Origin: Micromonospora sp. MH99
GTDB taxonomy: Bacteria; Actinomycetota; Actinomycetes; Mycobacteriales; Micromonosporaceae
Direction: 5' to 3'
Assembly: GCF_021442385.1 (NCBI RefSeq)
Contig: NZ_MUZA01000051.1
Coordinates: 1 to 48,725, forward strand
DNA length: 48,725 bases
This document shows positions 1-7,965 of this stretch, piece after piece; positions within the stretch are counted from its first letter, which is position 1, and every line of letters begins with the position of its first letter. The translations under genes were made by a program, and so were the position numbers. The notes under the pieces were generated by a model. The model saw nothing but the letters and a program-made list of their open reading frames with translations. It was not told the origin of the DNA and made no database searches.

Positions 1-1
1 G

Positions 2-379
2 GCCGGCCCGGCCGAGCGCGACGCGGCGGTCACCGAGTTGGAGCTCGCCGCGCTGGACGAGGAGCGGGTCCGGATCGCCGACGGCCGGCGGATCTCCGCG
101 CTGGCCGGCACGCCGACCGAGGGCGCGCTGGCCAGCGGCATGGCGATGCGGGTGGACGACGTCGCGGAGATCGCCGGGGTGGCCACCCTGCCGGCCGCCC
201 GCCGTCGCGGCCTGGGCGCCGCCCTGACCGCCACCCTCGCCCGCGAACTGCTCGCCGCCGGCACCGGCCTCGTCTTCCTCTCCGCGGGCAGCGAGGAGAT
301 CGCACGGGTCTACCTGCGGGTCGGCTTCCGCCGCATCGGCACCGCCTGCATCGCCGAACCCGCCGCCCTGATCCCCTGA
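2..379 (+). CDS. GNAT-family N-acetyltransferase, 5'-truncated by window edge
   Basis: The frame is open from base 2 to a TGA at 377-379, so the N-terminus lies outside the window; a TTG at 38 is not needed as a start. The visible part has the GNAT acetyl-CoA loop: VATLPAARRRGLGAAL matches the (V)xxxxxxRRxGxG/A pattern, and the C-terminal ARVYLRVGFRRIGTA is the usual GNAT motif B end (Y...GF). GNAT enzymes move an acetyl group from acetyl-CoA to an amine; the substrate cannot be read here. The gene runs convergent to the monooxygenase, with 31 nt between the stops. Confidence 0.8.
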   Translation, partial: AGPAERDAAVTELELAALDEERVRIADGRRISALAGTPTEGALASGMAMRVDDVAEIAGVATLPAARRRGLGAALTATLARELLAAGTGLVFLSAGSEEIARVYLRVGFRRIGTACIAEPAALIP

Positions 380-410
380 ACCGCGCGGACTCCCGCAGCG
401 ACGCGGACGG

Positions 411-1598
411 TCAGGCCGGCGGACGCCACTGCGCCGCCGAGGCGGCGGCGCTGGAGAGCAGCCGCGAGTTGATGGTGCCGAGCGCCGCGTCGCGGGCGCG
501 CAGCGCCAACCGGCCCCGGGTCTGGAGCACCGCCGACATGCGCCGGGTCTGACGGACCACCGTCGCCGCCCGGGGACGGCGCACCCGGTCGTACGTCTGC
601 ACGGCGTCGGGCAGGCGGGCCTCGCGCAGCAGCGAGGCGAGCGTCGCGGCGTCCTCGAAGGCGAGGCAGGCGCCCTGGCCGAGGTGCGGCGGCATGGCGT
701 GCGCCGCGTCACCGAGCAGCACCACCCCGCCCGGCCCGACTCCGAAGCCGTAGGCGCGGGGCAGCGGGCGCAGCTCGCGGACCTCCTGCTGCACCAGGTC
801 GCTCGGGTCGGTGGCGTCGAGCAGCGCGGCGATCGGCGCCGGCCAGCCGGCGTACCAGCGGCGCAGGAGGGCGAGCTGGGTCTCCGGCGGCTCGGGGCGA
901 GGAGCGCCGGCGGCGGTGGCCACCCAGTAGATGCCACCCCGGCTGGAACCACCCGATGAGCCACGCTCGCCCAACGAGGCGGCCACGAACCGGTAGCCCG
1001 CGCCGAGAACCTCGCCGGCGATCGGCTGGTCGGCGGGCAGCCGAGGCGCCCGGTACCAGGGGATGACAGCCCGCCAGGCCGCACAGCCGGAGCTGACCAC
1101 GCCGGACTCGGGGGCCAGTTGGCGACGGATGACGCTGTCCGTGCCGTCCGCGGCGACCACCAGGTCAGCCTCGATGGTGTGCCGTCCGTCGCTCACACCC
1201 GGGCGTTCGCCCGGCTCGACACGAACGTGGCGAACGGTCACCCCGGTACGCAGCTCGACCCGGTCACCGAGGCCGGCGATCAACGCGTCGTGCAGATCCT
1301 CCCGGTGCACCACCACCGGCATCCGGTCGGCCGGGGTCGGCCGGGGTTGCACCAGCCAGTGCCCGTCCGGGCGGCGGACCCCACCGTCGGGCAGCGGGGT
1401 CGCGATGGCGGCCAGGCCGGCGCCGAGACCGAGGGCCTGCAACGCGCGGACGCCGTTGGGCCAGAGCACCACGGCGGTCGGCTCGGGGCGGACCCGCTCG
1501 GCGCGGTCCAGCAGGGTGACCTGCCAACCGGACCGGGCCAGCGCCCCGGCGACCGCGAGGCCTCCGACCCCGGCGCCGACCACCACCGCGCTTCGCAT
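411..1598 (-). CDS. FAD-dependent monooxygenase (UbiH / salicylate hydroxylase type)
   Basis: 395 aa. The N-terminal Rossmann motif VVGAGVGGLAVAGAL binds the FAD ADP part. The central DLVVAADGTDSVIRRQL is the DG motif that contacts FAD and NAD(P)H, and VVLLGDAAHAMPPHLGQGA (about residue 290) is the GD motif binding the FAD ribityl. This is the class A flavoprotein hydroxylase layout; length is normal. The likely reaction is NAD(P)H-dependent hydroxylation of an aromatic or polyketide substrate, which the sequence does not identify. The ATG lies 15 nt after the lgt stop with a GGGGG stretch ahead, so it is probably cotranscribed with lgt; no functional link to lipoprotein synthesis is evident. 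Confidence 0.88.
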   Translation of the reverse strand: MRSAVVVGAGVGGLAVAGALARSGWQVTLLDRAERVRPEPTAVVLWPNGVRALQALGLGAGLAAIATPLPDGGVRRPDGHWLVQPRPTPADRMPVVVHREDLHDALIAGLGDRVELRTGVTVRHVRVEPGERPGVSDGRHTIEADLVVAADGTDSVIRRQLAPESGVVSSGCAAWRAVIPWYRAPRLPADQPIAGEVLGAGYRFVAASLGERGSSGGSSRGGIYWVATAAGAPRPEPPETQLALLRRWYAGWPAPIAALLDATDPSDLVQQEVRELRPLPRAYGFGVGPGGVVLLGDAAHAMPPHLGQGACLAFEDAATLASLLREARLPDAVQTYDRVRRPRAATVVRQTRRMSAVLQTRGRLALRARDAALGTINSRLLSSAAASAAQWRPPA

Positions 1599-1613
1599 CG
1601 GTGCCGCCCCCGC

Positions 1614-2804
1614 TCAGCTGTCCCGGTCGGCGGGGCGAACGCCGGAGGCGTCGGCCCGGTCCTCGTCGCGCGCCTCGGGCGTGTCATCCACCGGCTCGTC
1701 GGCGCGGGCGCGGGCCGCCTCGTCGTCGGTCGCCTCGGCGTCGAGCGGCTCGGTGCCCTCGGGGCGTGCCTCGTCGTCCGCCTCCGGCGGCGCCACGCCG
1801 GTGTCCCGCCAGGTGTCGTACTGCTCCTCGCTGACCACCCGGTAACCCTCCGGGGCGGCGGCACGCGCGCTGGTCTGGCCCTCGGAGAGGTCGACCTGGG
1901 ACACGTCGGAGGTGGTGGGCGGCGTGGGGGTGCCCGCCGGGCCGATCGGGATCAGGTACTCCCGGGGGCCGCGGACCCGCACGAAGTAGATCAACGCGCC
2001 GAGGAAGACCAGGGCGGCCGTCCAGACGTTGAGTCGTACGCCGAAGATCTGGTTCGCTTCGTCGGTGCGCATCAGCTCGATCCAGAACCGGCCGGCGGTG
2101 TAGCCCATCACGTACAGGGCGAACGCCCGGCCCCGCCCGAGCCGCAACCGCCGGTCCAGGATGAGGACCAGCGCGACCACGCCGAGGTTCCACAGCGCCT
2201 CGTAGAGGAACGTCGGGTGGTAGAGGCCGGGTTCGAGGATCGGCTGCCCGGCGTCGTCCCGCAGCGAGTGCCCCGGGTTGTCCGGATCCATCCGGTGGAT
2301 CTCCAGGCCCCACGGCAGCGTCGTACGACCACCGAACAGCTCGTTGTTGAACCAGTTGCCGACCCGCCCGACGGCCTGGGCCAGCGGCAGCCCGGGCGCG
2401 AGCGCGTCGGCCACCACGGTGAACGGGATGCCCAGCTGGCGGGCGGCGATCCACGCGCCGACCGCCCCACCGGCGACGGCGCCCCAGATGCCGAGACCAC
2501 CCTCCCAGATGGCGAACGCCTTCAACGGTTCGCCACCGGCGCCGAAGTACTTCTCCGGAGAGGTGATCACGTGGTAGATCCGCGCGCCGATGATGCCCGC
2601 CGGCACCGCCCAGACGGCGATGTCGAGCACCGCGCCGGGCGCGACGCCGCGCTGACGCAGGCGACGTTCGGTCACCCAGCAGGCCAGCACGATGCCGGCG
2701 ATGATGCACAGCGCGTACGCCCGGATCGGAACCGGCCCGAGCTGCCACACCGCGGTGCTGGGACTGGGCAGGGCCGCCTGGGGGGACAGCGAGGCGTTGG
2801 TCAC
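1614..2804 (-). CDS. lgt: Prolipoprotein diacylglyceryl transferase
   Basis: Lgt transfers diacylglycerol from phosphatidylglycerol to the lipobox cysteine of prelipoproteins in the cytoplasmic membrane, before LspA (present at 39.7 kb) acts. The protein is a multi-pass membrane protein; RVGNWFNNELFGG is the conserved Lgt signature, with GARIYHVI and YHPTFLYEALWN also typical. The last ~100 residues (from about SDVSQVD) are an acidic, low-complexity tail common in actinobacterial Lgt. I chose GTG 2804 (VTNASLSP) rather than GTG 2843, because a TAGCGT box sits 8 nt upstream and the extra N-terminal residues come from a hairpin. In many actinobacteria lgt follows trpA; here a NUDIX gene and repeats lie between them and lgt has its own promoter. 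Confidence 0.93.
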   Translation of the reverse strand: MTNASLSPQAALPSPSTAVWQLGPVPIRAYALCIIAGIVLACWVTERRLRQRGVAPGAVLDIAVWAVPAGIIGARIYHVITSPEKYFGAGGEPLKAFAIWEGGLGIWGAVAGGAVGAWIAARQLGIPFTVVADALAPGLPLAQAVGRVGNWFNNELFGGRTTLPWGLEIHRMDPDNPGHSLRDDAGQPILEPGLYHPTFLYEALWNLGVVALVLILDRRLRLGRGRAFALYVMGYTAGRFWIELMRTDEANQIFGVRLNVWTAALVFLGALIYFVRVRGPREYLIPIGPAGTPTPPTTSDVSQVDLSEGQTSARAAAPEGYRVVSEEQYDTWRDTGVAPPEADDEARPEGTEPLDAEATDDEAARARADEPVDDTPEARDEDRADASGVRPADRDS

Positions 2805-2812
2805 GGGTGCAC

Positions 2813-2818
2813 ACGCTA
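2813..2818 (-). promoter_or_regulatory. Leaderless -10 box TAGCGT for lgt
   Basis: On the minus strand TAGCGT lies 8 nt before the lgt GTG and no Shine-Dalgarno is present between them. This is the spacing expected when transcription starts at the start codon. Confidence 0.5.
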
Positions 2819-2840
2819 CCGCTGCGCACCCCCGCAGCGG
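2819..2840. repeat. 8-bp inverted repeat in the lgt/NUDIX divergent region
   Basis: CCGCTGCG, a 6-nt spacer, then CGCAGCGG: perfect arms. It sits just upstream of the lgt -10 box, where a regulator could bind. It could also be chance in GC-rich DNA; the gene it might control is not clear. Confidence 0.4.
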
Positions 2841-2869
2841 CACCCCGGGCCGCCGCGCGCGGATCCCGA

Positions 2870-2897
2870 TGACTTCTGGTTTGCGCCGCCGTACGCT
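2870..2897 (+). promoter_or_regulatory. Promoter of NUDIX gene (TGACTT-16-TACGCT), leaderless
   Basis: TGACTT (2870-2875) and TACGCT (2892-2897) are separated by 16 bp. The -10 box ends 8 nt before ATG 2906, with no Shine-Dalgarno between. Confidence 0.5.
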
Positions 2898-2905
2898 CTT
2901 TGTCC

Positions 2906-3427
2906 ATGGGCGTGCTCACCTGGGCGGTCGCCGCTGTCGTCACCGACGACGCCGGCCGGGTGCTGCTCTGCCGCCAGGGCCGGGGCCAGCGTCGGTACGC
3001 GTTGCCCGGCGGCCGGCTGCGCCCGGCGGAGAGCCCGGTGCAGGCGGCGCTGCGCGACATCCGCGCCGAGACGGGCTGGGAGATCGACCTGGTCGACCTG
3101 GTGGGCGTCTACCACCTCGACGGCCCGACGACGCACGCACGGGCCGGTCGGGCCGGGCCGCTGCCGGACATCCTGGTGCACGTGTTCCGCGCGCGTGTCA
3201 CCGAGGGCCGGCCCAGCGCCGACCCGCCGCCGGGCTGCCGGCTGTCCTGGCACGCCCCCGACGCGCTGCCCGAGGCCGTCACCCCACTGACCCGGGCTGC
3301 CGTCACCGACGGGCTCGCCAGCCGCTCCGGCGTCCTGCGCCGCGTCTCCCGCGATGAGCGGTCTGGGGCAGGTCAGCCGCCGGAGCAACGCGGCGAGCCG
3401 ACAGCCGACCCGTCCCTTCTGTCCTGA
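2906..3427 (+). CDS. NUDIX hydrolase
   Basis: 173 aa. NUDIX enzymes hydrolyse nucleoside diphosphates linked to another group. The Nudix box begins at about residue 35: GGRLRPAE, then seven residues, then RDIRAETGW. It fits GX5EX7REUXEEXGU except that RE is RD and the EE pair is AE, so the metal site is slightly degenerate. The C-terminal ~30 residues are low complexity. ATG 2906 was chosen because TACGCT lies 8 nt upstream; TTG 2900 and GTG 2912 are alternatives. It is divergent from lgt and convergent with trpA, and the 297-nt gap to trpA holds a long palindrome and a tandem repeat. Substrate unknown. Confidence 0.85.
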   Translation: MGVLTWAVAAVVTDDAGRVLLCRQGRGQRRYALPGGRLRPAESPVQAALRDIRAETGWEIDLVDLVGVYHLDGPTTHARAGRAGPLPDILVHVFRARVTEGRPSADPPPGCRLSWHAPDALPEAVTPLTRAAVTDGLASRSGVLRRVSRDERSGAGQPPEQRGEPTADPSLLS

Positions 3428-3516
3428 CTCGGCTCTCCCGCCGCACTCAGCCCGGTCCGGACCAGCGGGGGTCGCGAGGCGTTGCTGCCAGCGCCTGGGA
3501 GCACATCCGCGAGAAG

Positions 3517-3560
3517 GCCGTATACCTGTGAGTCATAAAAATGACTCACAGGTATACGGC
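3517..3560. repeat. Perfect 44-bp palindrome (20-bp arms, AAAA loop)
   Basis: The left arm (3517-3536) is GCCGTATACCTGTGAGTCAT, then AAAA, then its exact reverse complement (3541-3560). Base composition is near 45% GC, far below the surroundings. It lies between the convergent NUDIX and trpA genes and may act as a bidirectional terminator, a protein-binding site or a dispersed repeat. No U-tract follows the arms on either strand. Confidence 0.9.
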
Positions 3561-3669
3561 TCTTCGGCGACAGGTAGGCCCGGCGCTCATGTCGTCCGTT
3601 GCACCGGCCGGACGACGTCCACGTCCATGGCCCGAGCGACCGACGCAGGCGAGGCCGTGGCGATGGCAA

Positions 3670-3730
3670 CCCGACGGTCCAGGACCCGGCGGTTCAGGAC
3701 CCGACGGTTCAGGGACCCGGCGGTTCAGCG
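3670..3730. repeat. Four ~15-bp tandem repeats overlapping the trpA stop
   Basis: Units of CCCG(A/G)CGGT(T/C)CAGGA repeat four times (3670, 3685, 3700, 3716), the third with one extra G. The last unit runs through the trpA stop codon, so the repeat has grown outward from the trpA 3' end. Confidence 0.8.
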
Positions 3731-4528
3731 GGCGGGGTTGCGGACGCCCTCGGCGAGTTCGGCGCTGAGGGTGCGCAGCGCGGCCAGCCCCTCGGCCTCG
3801 GAGGAGGCGTCCAGCACACAACGAACGAGGGCGCTGCCGACGATCACCCCGTCGGCGTACCCGGCGACGGTGCTGGCCTGCGCGCCGGTGCCGACGCCCA
3901 GGCCGACACCGACCGGCAGGTCGGTGACCGCGCGGACCCGCGAGACCAACGTCGGGGCGGCGTCGGACGTCTGCGCCCGAGCGCCCGTCACCCCCATCAC
4001 GGCGGTGGCGTAGACGAAGCCCCGGCAGTTGTCCACGGTCATCGCCACCCGGGCGTCGGTGGACGACGGCGACACCAGGAAGGTGCGGTCCAGGCCGTGC
4101 GCGTCCGAGGCGGCCAGCCACTCGGCAGCCTCGTCGGGGATGAGGTCAGGTGTGATCAGGCCGGTGCCGCCGGCGGCGGCGAGGTCGCGGGCGAACACGT
4201 CCACGCCGTACCGCTCGATGGGGTTCCAGTAGGTCATCGTGACGACCGGCGCACCTGTCGCCGCGACCGCCTCGATGATGCGCAGCGCGTCGGCCGTACG
4301 GACGCCGCCGGCCAGCGCGATGTCGCTGGCCTTCTGGATGACCGGGCCGTCCATCACCGGGTCCGAGTACGGAATCTCGACCTCGATGACGTCGACGCCG
4401 GCCTCGACCATTGCCGTCATGGCCGCGATGCTGCCCTCGACGGTCGGGAACCCGGCCGGCATGCAGCCGACCAGCACGGCCCGCCCGTCGGCCCGGGCCT
4501 TGTCGAAGGCCACCCCGATGCGGCTCAT
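3725..4528 (-). CDS. trpA: Tryptophan synthase alpha subunit
   Basis: 267 aa. TrpA cleaves indole-3-glycerol phosphate to indole and glyceraldehyde-3-phosphate, and indole is channelled to TrpB. The catalytic Glu and Asp lie in VIEVEIPYSDPVMDGP; GVTGA and the C-terminal GVGLGVGTG and DGVIVGSALV phosphate-binding loops are intact. The ATG (MSRIGVAFDKARADGR) follows the trpB TGA after one nucleotide (TGAGATG), so translation is coupled. The 3' end overlaps the 15-bp tandem repeat. Confidence 0.97.
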   Translation of the reverse strand: MSRIGVAFDKARADGRAVLVGCMPAGFPTVEGSIAAMTAMVEAGVDVIEVEIPYSDPVMDGPVIQKASDIALAGGVRTADALRIIEAVAATGAPVVTMTYWNPIERYGVDVFARDLAAAGGTGLITPDLIPDEAAEWLAASDAHGLDRTFLVSPSSTDARVAMTVDNCRGFVYATAVMGVTGARAQTSDAAPTLVSRVRAVTDLPVGVGLGVGTGAQASTVAGYADGVIVGSALVRCVLDASSEAEGLAALRTLSAELAEGVRNPAR

Positions 4529-4529
4529 C

Positions 4530-5768
4530 TCAGTGCTCCTTGTCGAGGATGCCGAAGTAGTCCCCGGCGGTGTGCACGTCCTTGTCGCCCCGGCCGGAGA
4601 GGTTGACCACGATGGTGGGCTCCCGGCCCAGCTCGGCGGCCAGCTTCGGAGCCAGCGTGACGGTGCCGGCGAGGGCGTGCGCGCTCTCGATCGCCGGGAT
4701 GATCCCCTCGGTGCGGCAGAGCAGCTCGAACGCGGCCATCGCCTCGGCGTCGGTGACGGGCAGGTAGCTGGCCCGGCCGGTGTCGTGCAGCCAGGCGTGC
4801 TCGGGCCCGATACCCGGGTAGTCCAGGCCCGCGGAGATCGAGTGCGACTCCAGCGTCTGCCCGTCGGCGTCCTGCAGCACGTACGTGCGGGCGCCGTGCA
4901 GCACACCCGCCGACCCGCCGGTGATGCTCGCGGCGTGCCGAGTGGTGGCCACCCCTTCGCCGCCGGCCTCGAAGCCGTAGAGCCGCACGTCCTCGTCGGG
5001 AACGAAGGCGTGGAAGATGCCCAGCGCGTTGGAGCCGCCGCCGACGCAGGCGGTGACGGCGTCCGGCAGCGCGCCGGTCAGGTCGAGGCACTGCTGACGG
5101 GCCTCGTCGCCGATGCCCCGCACGAAGTCCCGGACCATCGCCGGGAACGGGTGCGGCCCGGCGGCCGTGCCGATCAGGTAGTGGGTCTCGTCGACGTTCG
5201 CCACCCAGTCGCGCATGGCCTCGTTCATCGCGTCCTTGAGGGTGCGCGAGCCGGTGGTCACCGGAACGACAGTGGCGCCGAGCATGCGCATCCGGGCCAC
5301 GTTGAGCGCCTGCCGCTCGGTGTCGACCTCGCCCATGTAGACGACGCACTCCAGGTCGAACAGGGCGGCGGCGGTCGCGGTGGCGACGCCGTGCTGGCCC
5401 GCCCCGGTCTCGGCGATCACCCGGGTCTTGCCCATCCGCTTGGTGAGCAGCGCCTGGCCGAGCACGTTGCGGACCTTGTGGGCGCCGGTGTGGTTGAGGT
5501 CCTCACGCTTGAGCAGCACCCGCGCGCCGACCTTCGCGGAGAACCGCCGGGCCTCGTAGAGCAGCGACGGCGTGCCCGCGTAATCGCGCAGCAGCGCCCC
5601 GAACTCGGCCCGGAAGGACTCGTCCGCGATCGCCGTCCGCCACGCCCCGTCGAGCTCGTCCAGCGCGGCCACCAGGGCCTCGGGCACGAACCGGCCGCCG
5701 AAGCGGCCGAAGTGGCCGGCGGAGTCGGGCTGCGAGCCGGCCACCGGGGCCAGCGCATCGGCGCTCAT
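4530..5768 (-). CDS. trpB: Tryptophan synthase beta subunit
   Basis: 412 aa, normal length. TrpB condenses indole with L-serine using PLP. K98 in LNHTGAHKVRN forms the Schiff base; GGGSNALG binds the PLP phosphate, and AETGAGQHG is the conserved substrate loop. The ATG is preceded by AGAGGA. It lies 37 nt after the trpC stop and 1 nt before trpA, giving a trpCBA operon with the two synthase subunits made in equal amounts. Confidence 0.98.
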   Translation of the reverse strand: MSADALAPVAGSQPDSAGHFGRFGGRFVPEALVAALDELDGAWRTAIADESFRAEFGALLRDYAGTPSLLYEARRFSAKVGARVLLKREDLNHTGAHKVRNVLGQALLTKRMGKTRVIAETGAGQHGVATATAAALFDLECVVYMGEVDTERQALNVARMRMLGATVVPVTTGSRTLKDAMNEAMRDWVANVDETHYLIGTAAGPHPFPAMVRDFVRGIGDEARQQCLDLTGALPDAVTACVGGGSNALGIFHAFVPDEDVRLYGFEAGGEGVATTRHAASITGGSAGVLHGARTYVLQDADGQTLESHSISAGLDYPGIGPEHAWLHDTGRASYLPVTDAEAMAAFELLCRTEGIIPAIESAHALAGTVTLAPKLAAELGREPTIVVNLSGRGDKDVHTAGDYFGILDKEH

Positions 5769-5805
5769 CGGAAATCCTCTCGGTGGGGCGTCACACCGGC
5801 GCGGG

Positions 5806-6696
5806 TCAGCGCACCGGCCGGGGCGTCGCCGGGTGGTTGCCGGCGTTGACCAGTTCGGCCACCGCCTCGCGTGGGCTCTTCTGGGTGACCAGGCCCTCGC
5901 CGACGAGGACCGCGTCCGCGCCCGCGGAGGCGTACCGGATCAGGTCGTGCGGGCCGCGGACGCCGGACTCGGCGATCTTGACAACGCTGCTCGGCAGGCC
6001 CGGCGCGATCCGCTCGAACACCGACCGATCCACCTGAAGGGTACGCAGGTCACGGGCGTTGACCCCGATCACCTGGGCACCGGCCTCCAGGGCCCGGTCG
6101 GCCTCCTCCTCGTCGTGGACCTCGACGAGCGCGGTCATGCCCAGCGACTCGATCCGCTCCAGCAGGCCCATCAGCACGTTCTGCTCAAGGGCGGCCACGA
6201 TCAGCAGGACCAGGTCGGCGCCGTGCGCGCGCGCCTCGTGCACCTGGTAGCTGGAGACCACGAAGTCCTTGCGCAGCACGGGCACGGTGACCGCGGCCCG
6301 CACGGCCGCCAGGTCATCGAGCGACCCGCCGAACCAGCGCCCCTCGGTCAGCACGCTGATCGCCCGCGCCCCGCCCGCCGCGTAGTCGACGGCGAGATCG
6401 GCCGGATCGGCGATCTCGGCCAGCCGGCCCTTCGACGGCGAGGAGCGCTTGACCTCGGCGATGACGGCCACGCCGGGCTTACGCAACGCCGCGTACGCGT
6501 CCAGCGGTGGCGGCGCCGCAGCGGCCAGCTCACGGATCCGTTCCAACGGAACCTGTTCCTGGCGTCGGGCGACGTCCTCGCGCACGCCAGCCAGGATCTC
6601 GTCGAGCACGCTTACGGACGCTGCCTGACCGGCGTCGTCCCCCTCCGCGTGCGCATGCTCAGCAGTCACCAACGGACTCCCCTCTCCGGGTGTCAT
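5806..6696 (-). CDS. trpC: Indole-3-glycerol phosphate synthase
   Basis: 296 aa. TrpC converts CdRP to indole-3-glycerol phosphate. AEVKRSSPSKG, LRKDFVVSSYQV, VNARDLRT and IAESGV are the standard IGPS motifs on a TIM barrel. The first ~28 residues before SVLDEIL are longer than in many TrpC proteins. ATG 6696 was chosen because TAGCAT sits 6 nt upstream; GTG 6669 is the alternative. It is the first gene of trpCBA. No trpF is present in the window; PriA at 29.2 kb probably supplies that activity. Confidence 0.96.
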   Translation of the reverse strand: MTPGEGSPLVTAEHAHAEGDDAGQAASVSVLDEILAGVREDVARRQEQVPLERIRELAAAAPPPLDAYAALRKPGVAVIAEVKRSSPSKGRLAEIADPADLAVDYAAGGARAISVLTEGRWFGGSLDDLAAVRAAVTVPVLRKDFVVSSYQVHEARAHGADLVLLIVAALEQNVLMGLLERIESLGMTALVEVHDEEEADRALEAGAQVIGVNARDLRTLQVDRSVFERIAPGLPSSVVKIAESGVRGPHDLIRYASAGADAVLVGEGLVTQKSPREAVAELVNAGNHPATPRPVR

Positions 6697-7095
6697 GGGC
6701 CGATGCTAGGGGCAGCCGACCGACGCCGGGAGCCGGGGGTATGGCGCTGCTCACGAAAAGGGCTGCGGCATAATGGCCGACTTGCCGTGAACGGGATGTC
6801 ACGCAGCGCCACCTCCGGTATCGACCGCCGTCACGCGACGGGAGCCCGGCGGCCCCGGTCGAACCGGGCCGACCCATCGATCATGCCACCGCTTCCGGTC
6901 CGCCGCGCGACGACAACGACACCGATCGATGCTGTGAGCAAGCTCAAGGCCGAACGGCCGGTCCCAGGTCGCGAGCATGGCGGGACAGTTGACCGGGCGG
7001 TCACCCCGGCGAAACGTCAGCCGGCCAGCATCGTCCTCGGGCAGACTCGATGACGCGCCTGCCCGACCGTCGCCAACTCCTCGTGCGGGGTGACC
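6697..7095. other. 399-bp gap between trpC and a small gene; structured but without a gene
   Basis: No frame has a convincing protein. Visible items are a CATAAT box on the + strand (6768-6773), a GC hairpin with one bulge at 6851-6870, an 8-bp inverted repeat CATCGATC/GATCGATG (6875-6882 and 6924-6931) and TGACC-GGGC-GGTCA (6990-7003). A small RNA or 5' leader is possible; nothing proves it. Confidence 0.4.
6703..6708 (-). promoter_or_regulatory. Leaderless -10 box TAGCAT for trpCBA
   Basis: Minus-strand TAGCAT is 6 nt before ATG 6696 with no Shine-Dalgarno between. This gives trpCBA a promoter separate from trpE, as the intervening + strand gene requires. Confidence 0.55.
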
Positions 7096-7365
7096 ATGAG
7101 CATTGTCGAGTCGAACCCGAGCATCGGACTGACCACCATCTCCCGGACCGTGGCGTCCCTCGCCGTCGGCGTGGTGCACACCCTGGAGCGGGCCGTCGTC
7201 GGCGAGGGCCGGATGCGCACCGCGCGCGGCAACGCCTGGGAGGCGGTCTGCGCCGACCGGGCCCGCGCCGACCGACGCGCCGAACTGGACCGCCTGGTGG
7301 CCGAACTGACCGCCGCCCGCGCCGCCTCGGCCCGCCCGCAGCGCGAGCGCCAGCCGGTCGGCTGA
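7096..7365 (+). CDS. Small conserved-type hypothetical protein inside the trp region
   Basis: 89 aa, family not recognised. The N-terminal part (NPSIGLTTISRTVASLAVGVV) is mildly hydrophobic. The rest is charged and probably helical, rich in RADRRAEL-type segments that could form a short coiled coil. Third codon positions are almost all G or C, as in real genes here. ATG 7096 is preceded by GGGG at a suitable distance. It is the only + strand gene inside the trp block. Its TGA (7363-7365) and the minus-strand stop of the next gene (7366-7368) form the palindrome TGATCA. Confidence 0.6.
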   Translation: MSIVESNPSIGLTTISRTVASLAVGVVHTLERAVVGEGRMRTARGNAWEAVCADRARADRRAELDRLVAELTAARAASARPQRERQPVG

Positions 7366-7965
7366 TCAGCCGGCCGTCGGGTCCTCACCCCGGTCCAAGG
7401 CGTCCCACGCCTCGGTGGTCCGCCGCCCGGCCATCCGGCCCGGTTCGGCGACCGTCGTGGGCGCACTCTCCGTGACGGTCCGCGTCGGCCGCTCGTACCG
7501 GGCGCCCATCGCCGGCCAGACGCCGCCCCGCAGCCCCGTCCACCCGCCGCCCACGGCGGCGAGCAGACCGCCGAGCAGGCACAGCGCCGGCCACTGCCGG
7601 CTCACCACGCCGTCGAGATCGGCCACCAGGCCGTAAGCGCCACCGGCGGCCACCGCCAGGCCCAGAACGCCCAGCAGCACCCCCAGCAGGCGCCGCACCC
7701 AGCCCCGGGTGGCCAGCACCGCGCCACCGCCGGCCAGCGTGACCAGCGCCAGCGCCGGCAACCACGGCAGCAGGGCAGCACCAGTGCGGGCCTCGCGCAC
7801 CGGCGGCAGCGGCGCCGGCCGCGCGGTCAGCTCGACCGACCAGCCCCGGGTCGCCGCCCACAGCGCCAGGGCCGCGCCCGCCAGGCAGAGCAGCACGGCG
7901 TACGTCAGCTGACGCCGACCCCCCACGCCCCCGCCGCCGGTCTCCCGCCGGCCATCGACGCTCAC
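7366..7965 (-). CDS. Trp-region conserved membrane protein (TIGR02234 / Trp_oprn_chp type)
   Basis: 199 aa. It has about four hydrophobic segments (LTYAVLLCLAGAALALWAA; LLPWLPALALVTLAGGG; LLGVLLGVLGLAVAAGGAYG; WPALCLLGGLLAAVGGG) and a hydrophilic C-tail. Position next to trpE and the GWSVELTARP extracytoplasmic segment fit the actinobacterial Trp-operon membrane family, whose function is not known to me. The GTG start (MSVDGRRETG) is created at the end of a 59-bp junction cassette that begins at the trpE stop and supplies GAAAGG as Shine-Dalgarno. Confidence 0.85.
   Translation of the reverse strand: MSVDGRRETGGGGVGGRRQLTYAVLLCLAGAALALWAATRGWSVELTARPAPLPPVREARTGAALLPWLPALALVTLAGGGAVLATRGWVRRLLGVLLGVLGLAVAAGGAYGLVADLDGVVSRQWPALCLLGGLLAAVGGGWTGLRGGVWPAMGARYERPTRTVTESAPTTVAEPGRMAGRRTTEAWDALDRGEDPTAG

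Noticed and set aside
1119..3290. 723-aa + strand frame antisense to the monooxygenase and lgt
   Set aside because: It is low complexity and the opposite strand codes for two well-conserved proteins.
3517..3560. IS or transposon end
   Set aside because: No transposase, target duplication or second copy was seen in the window.
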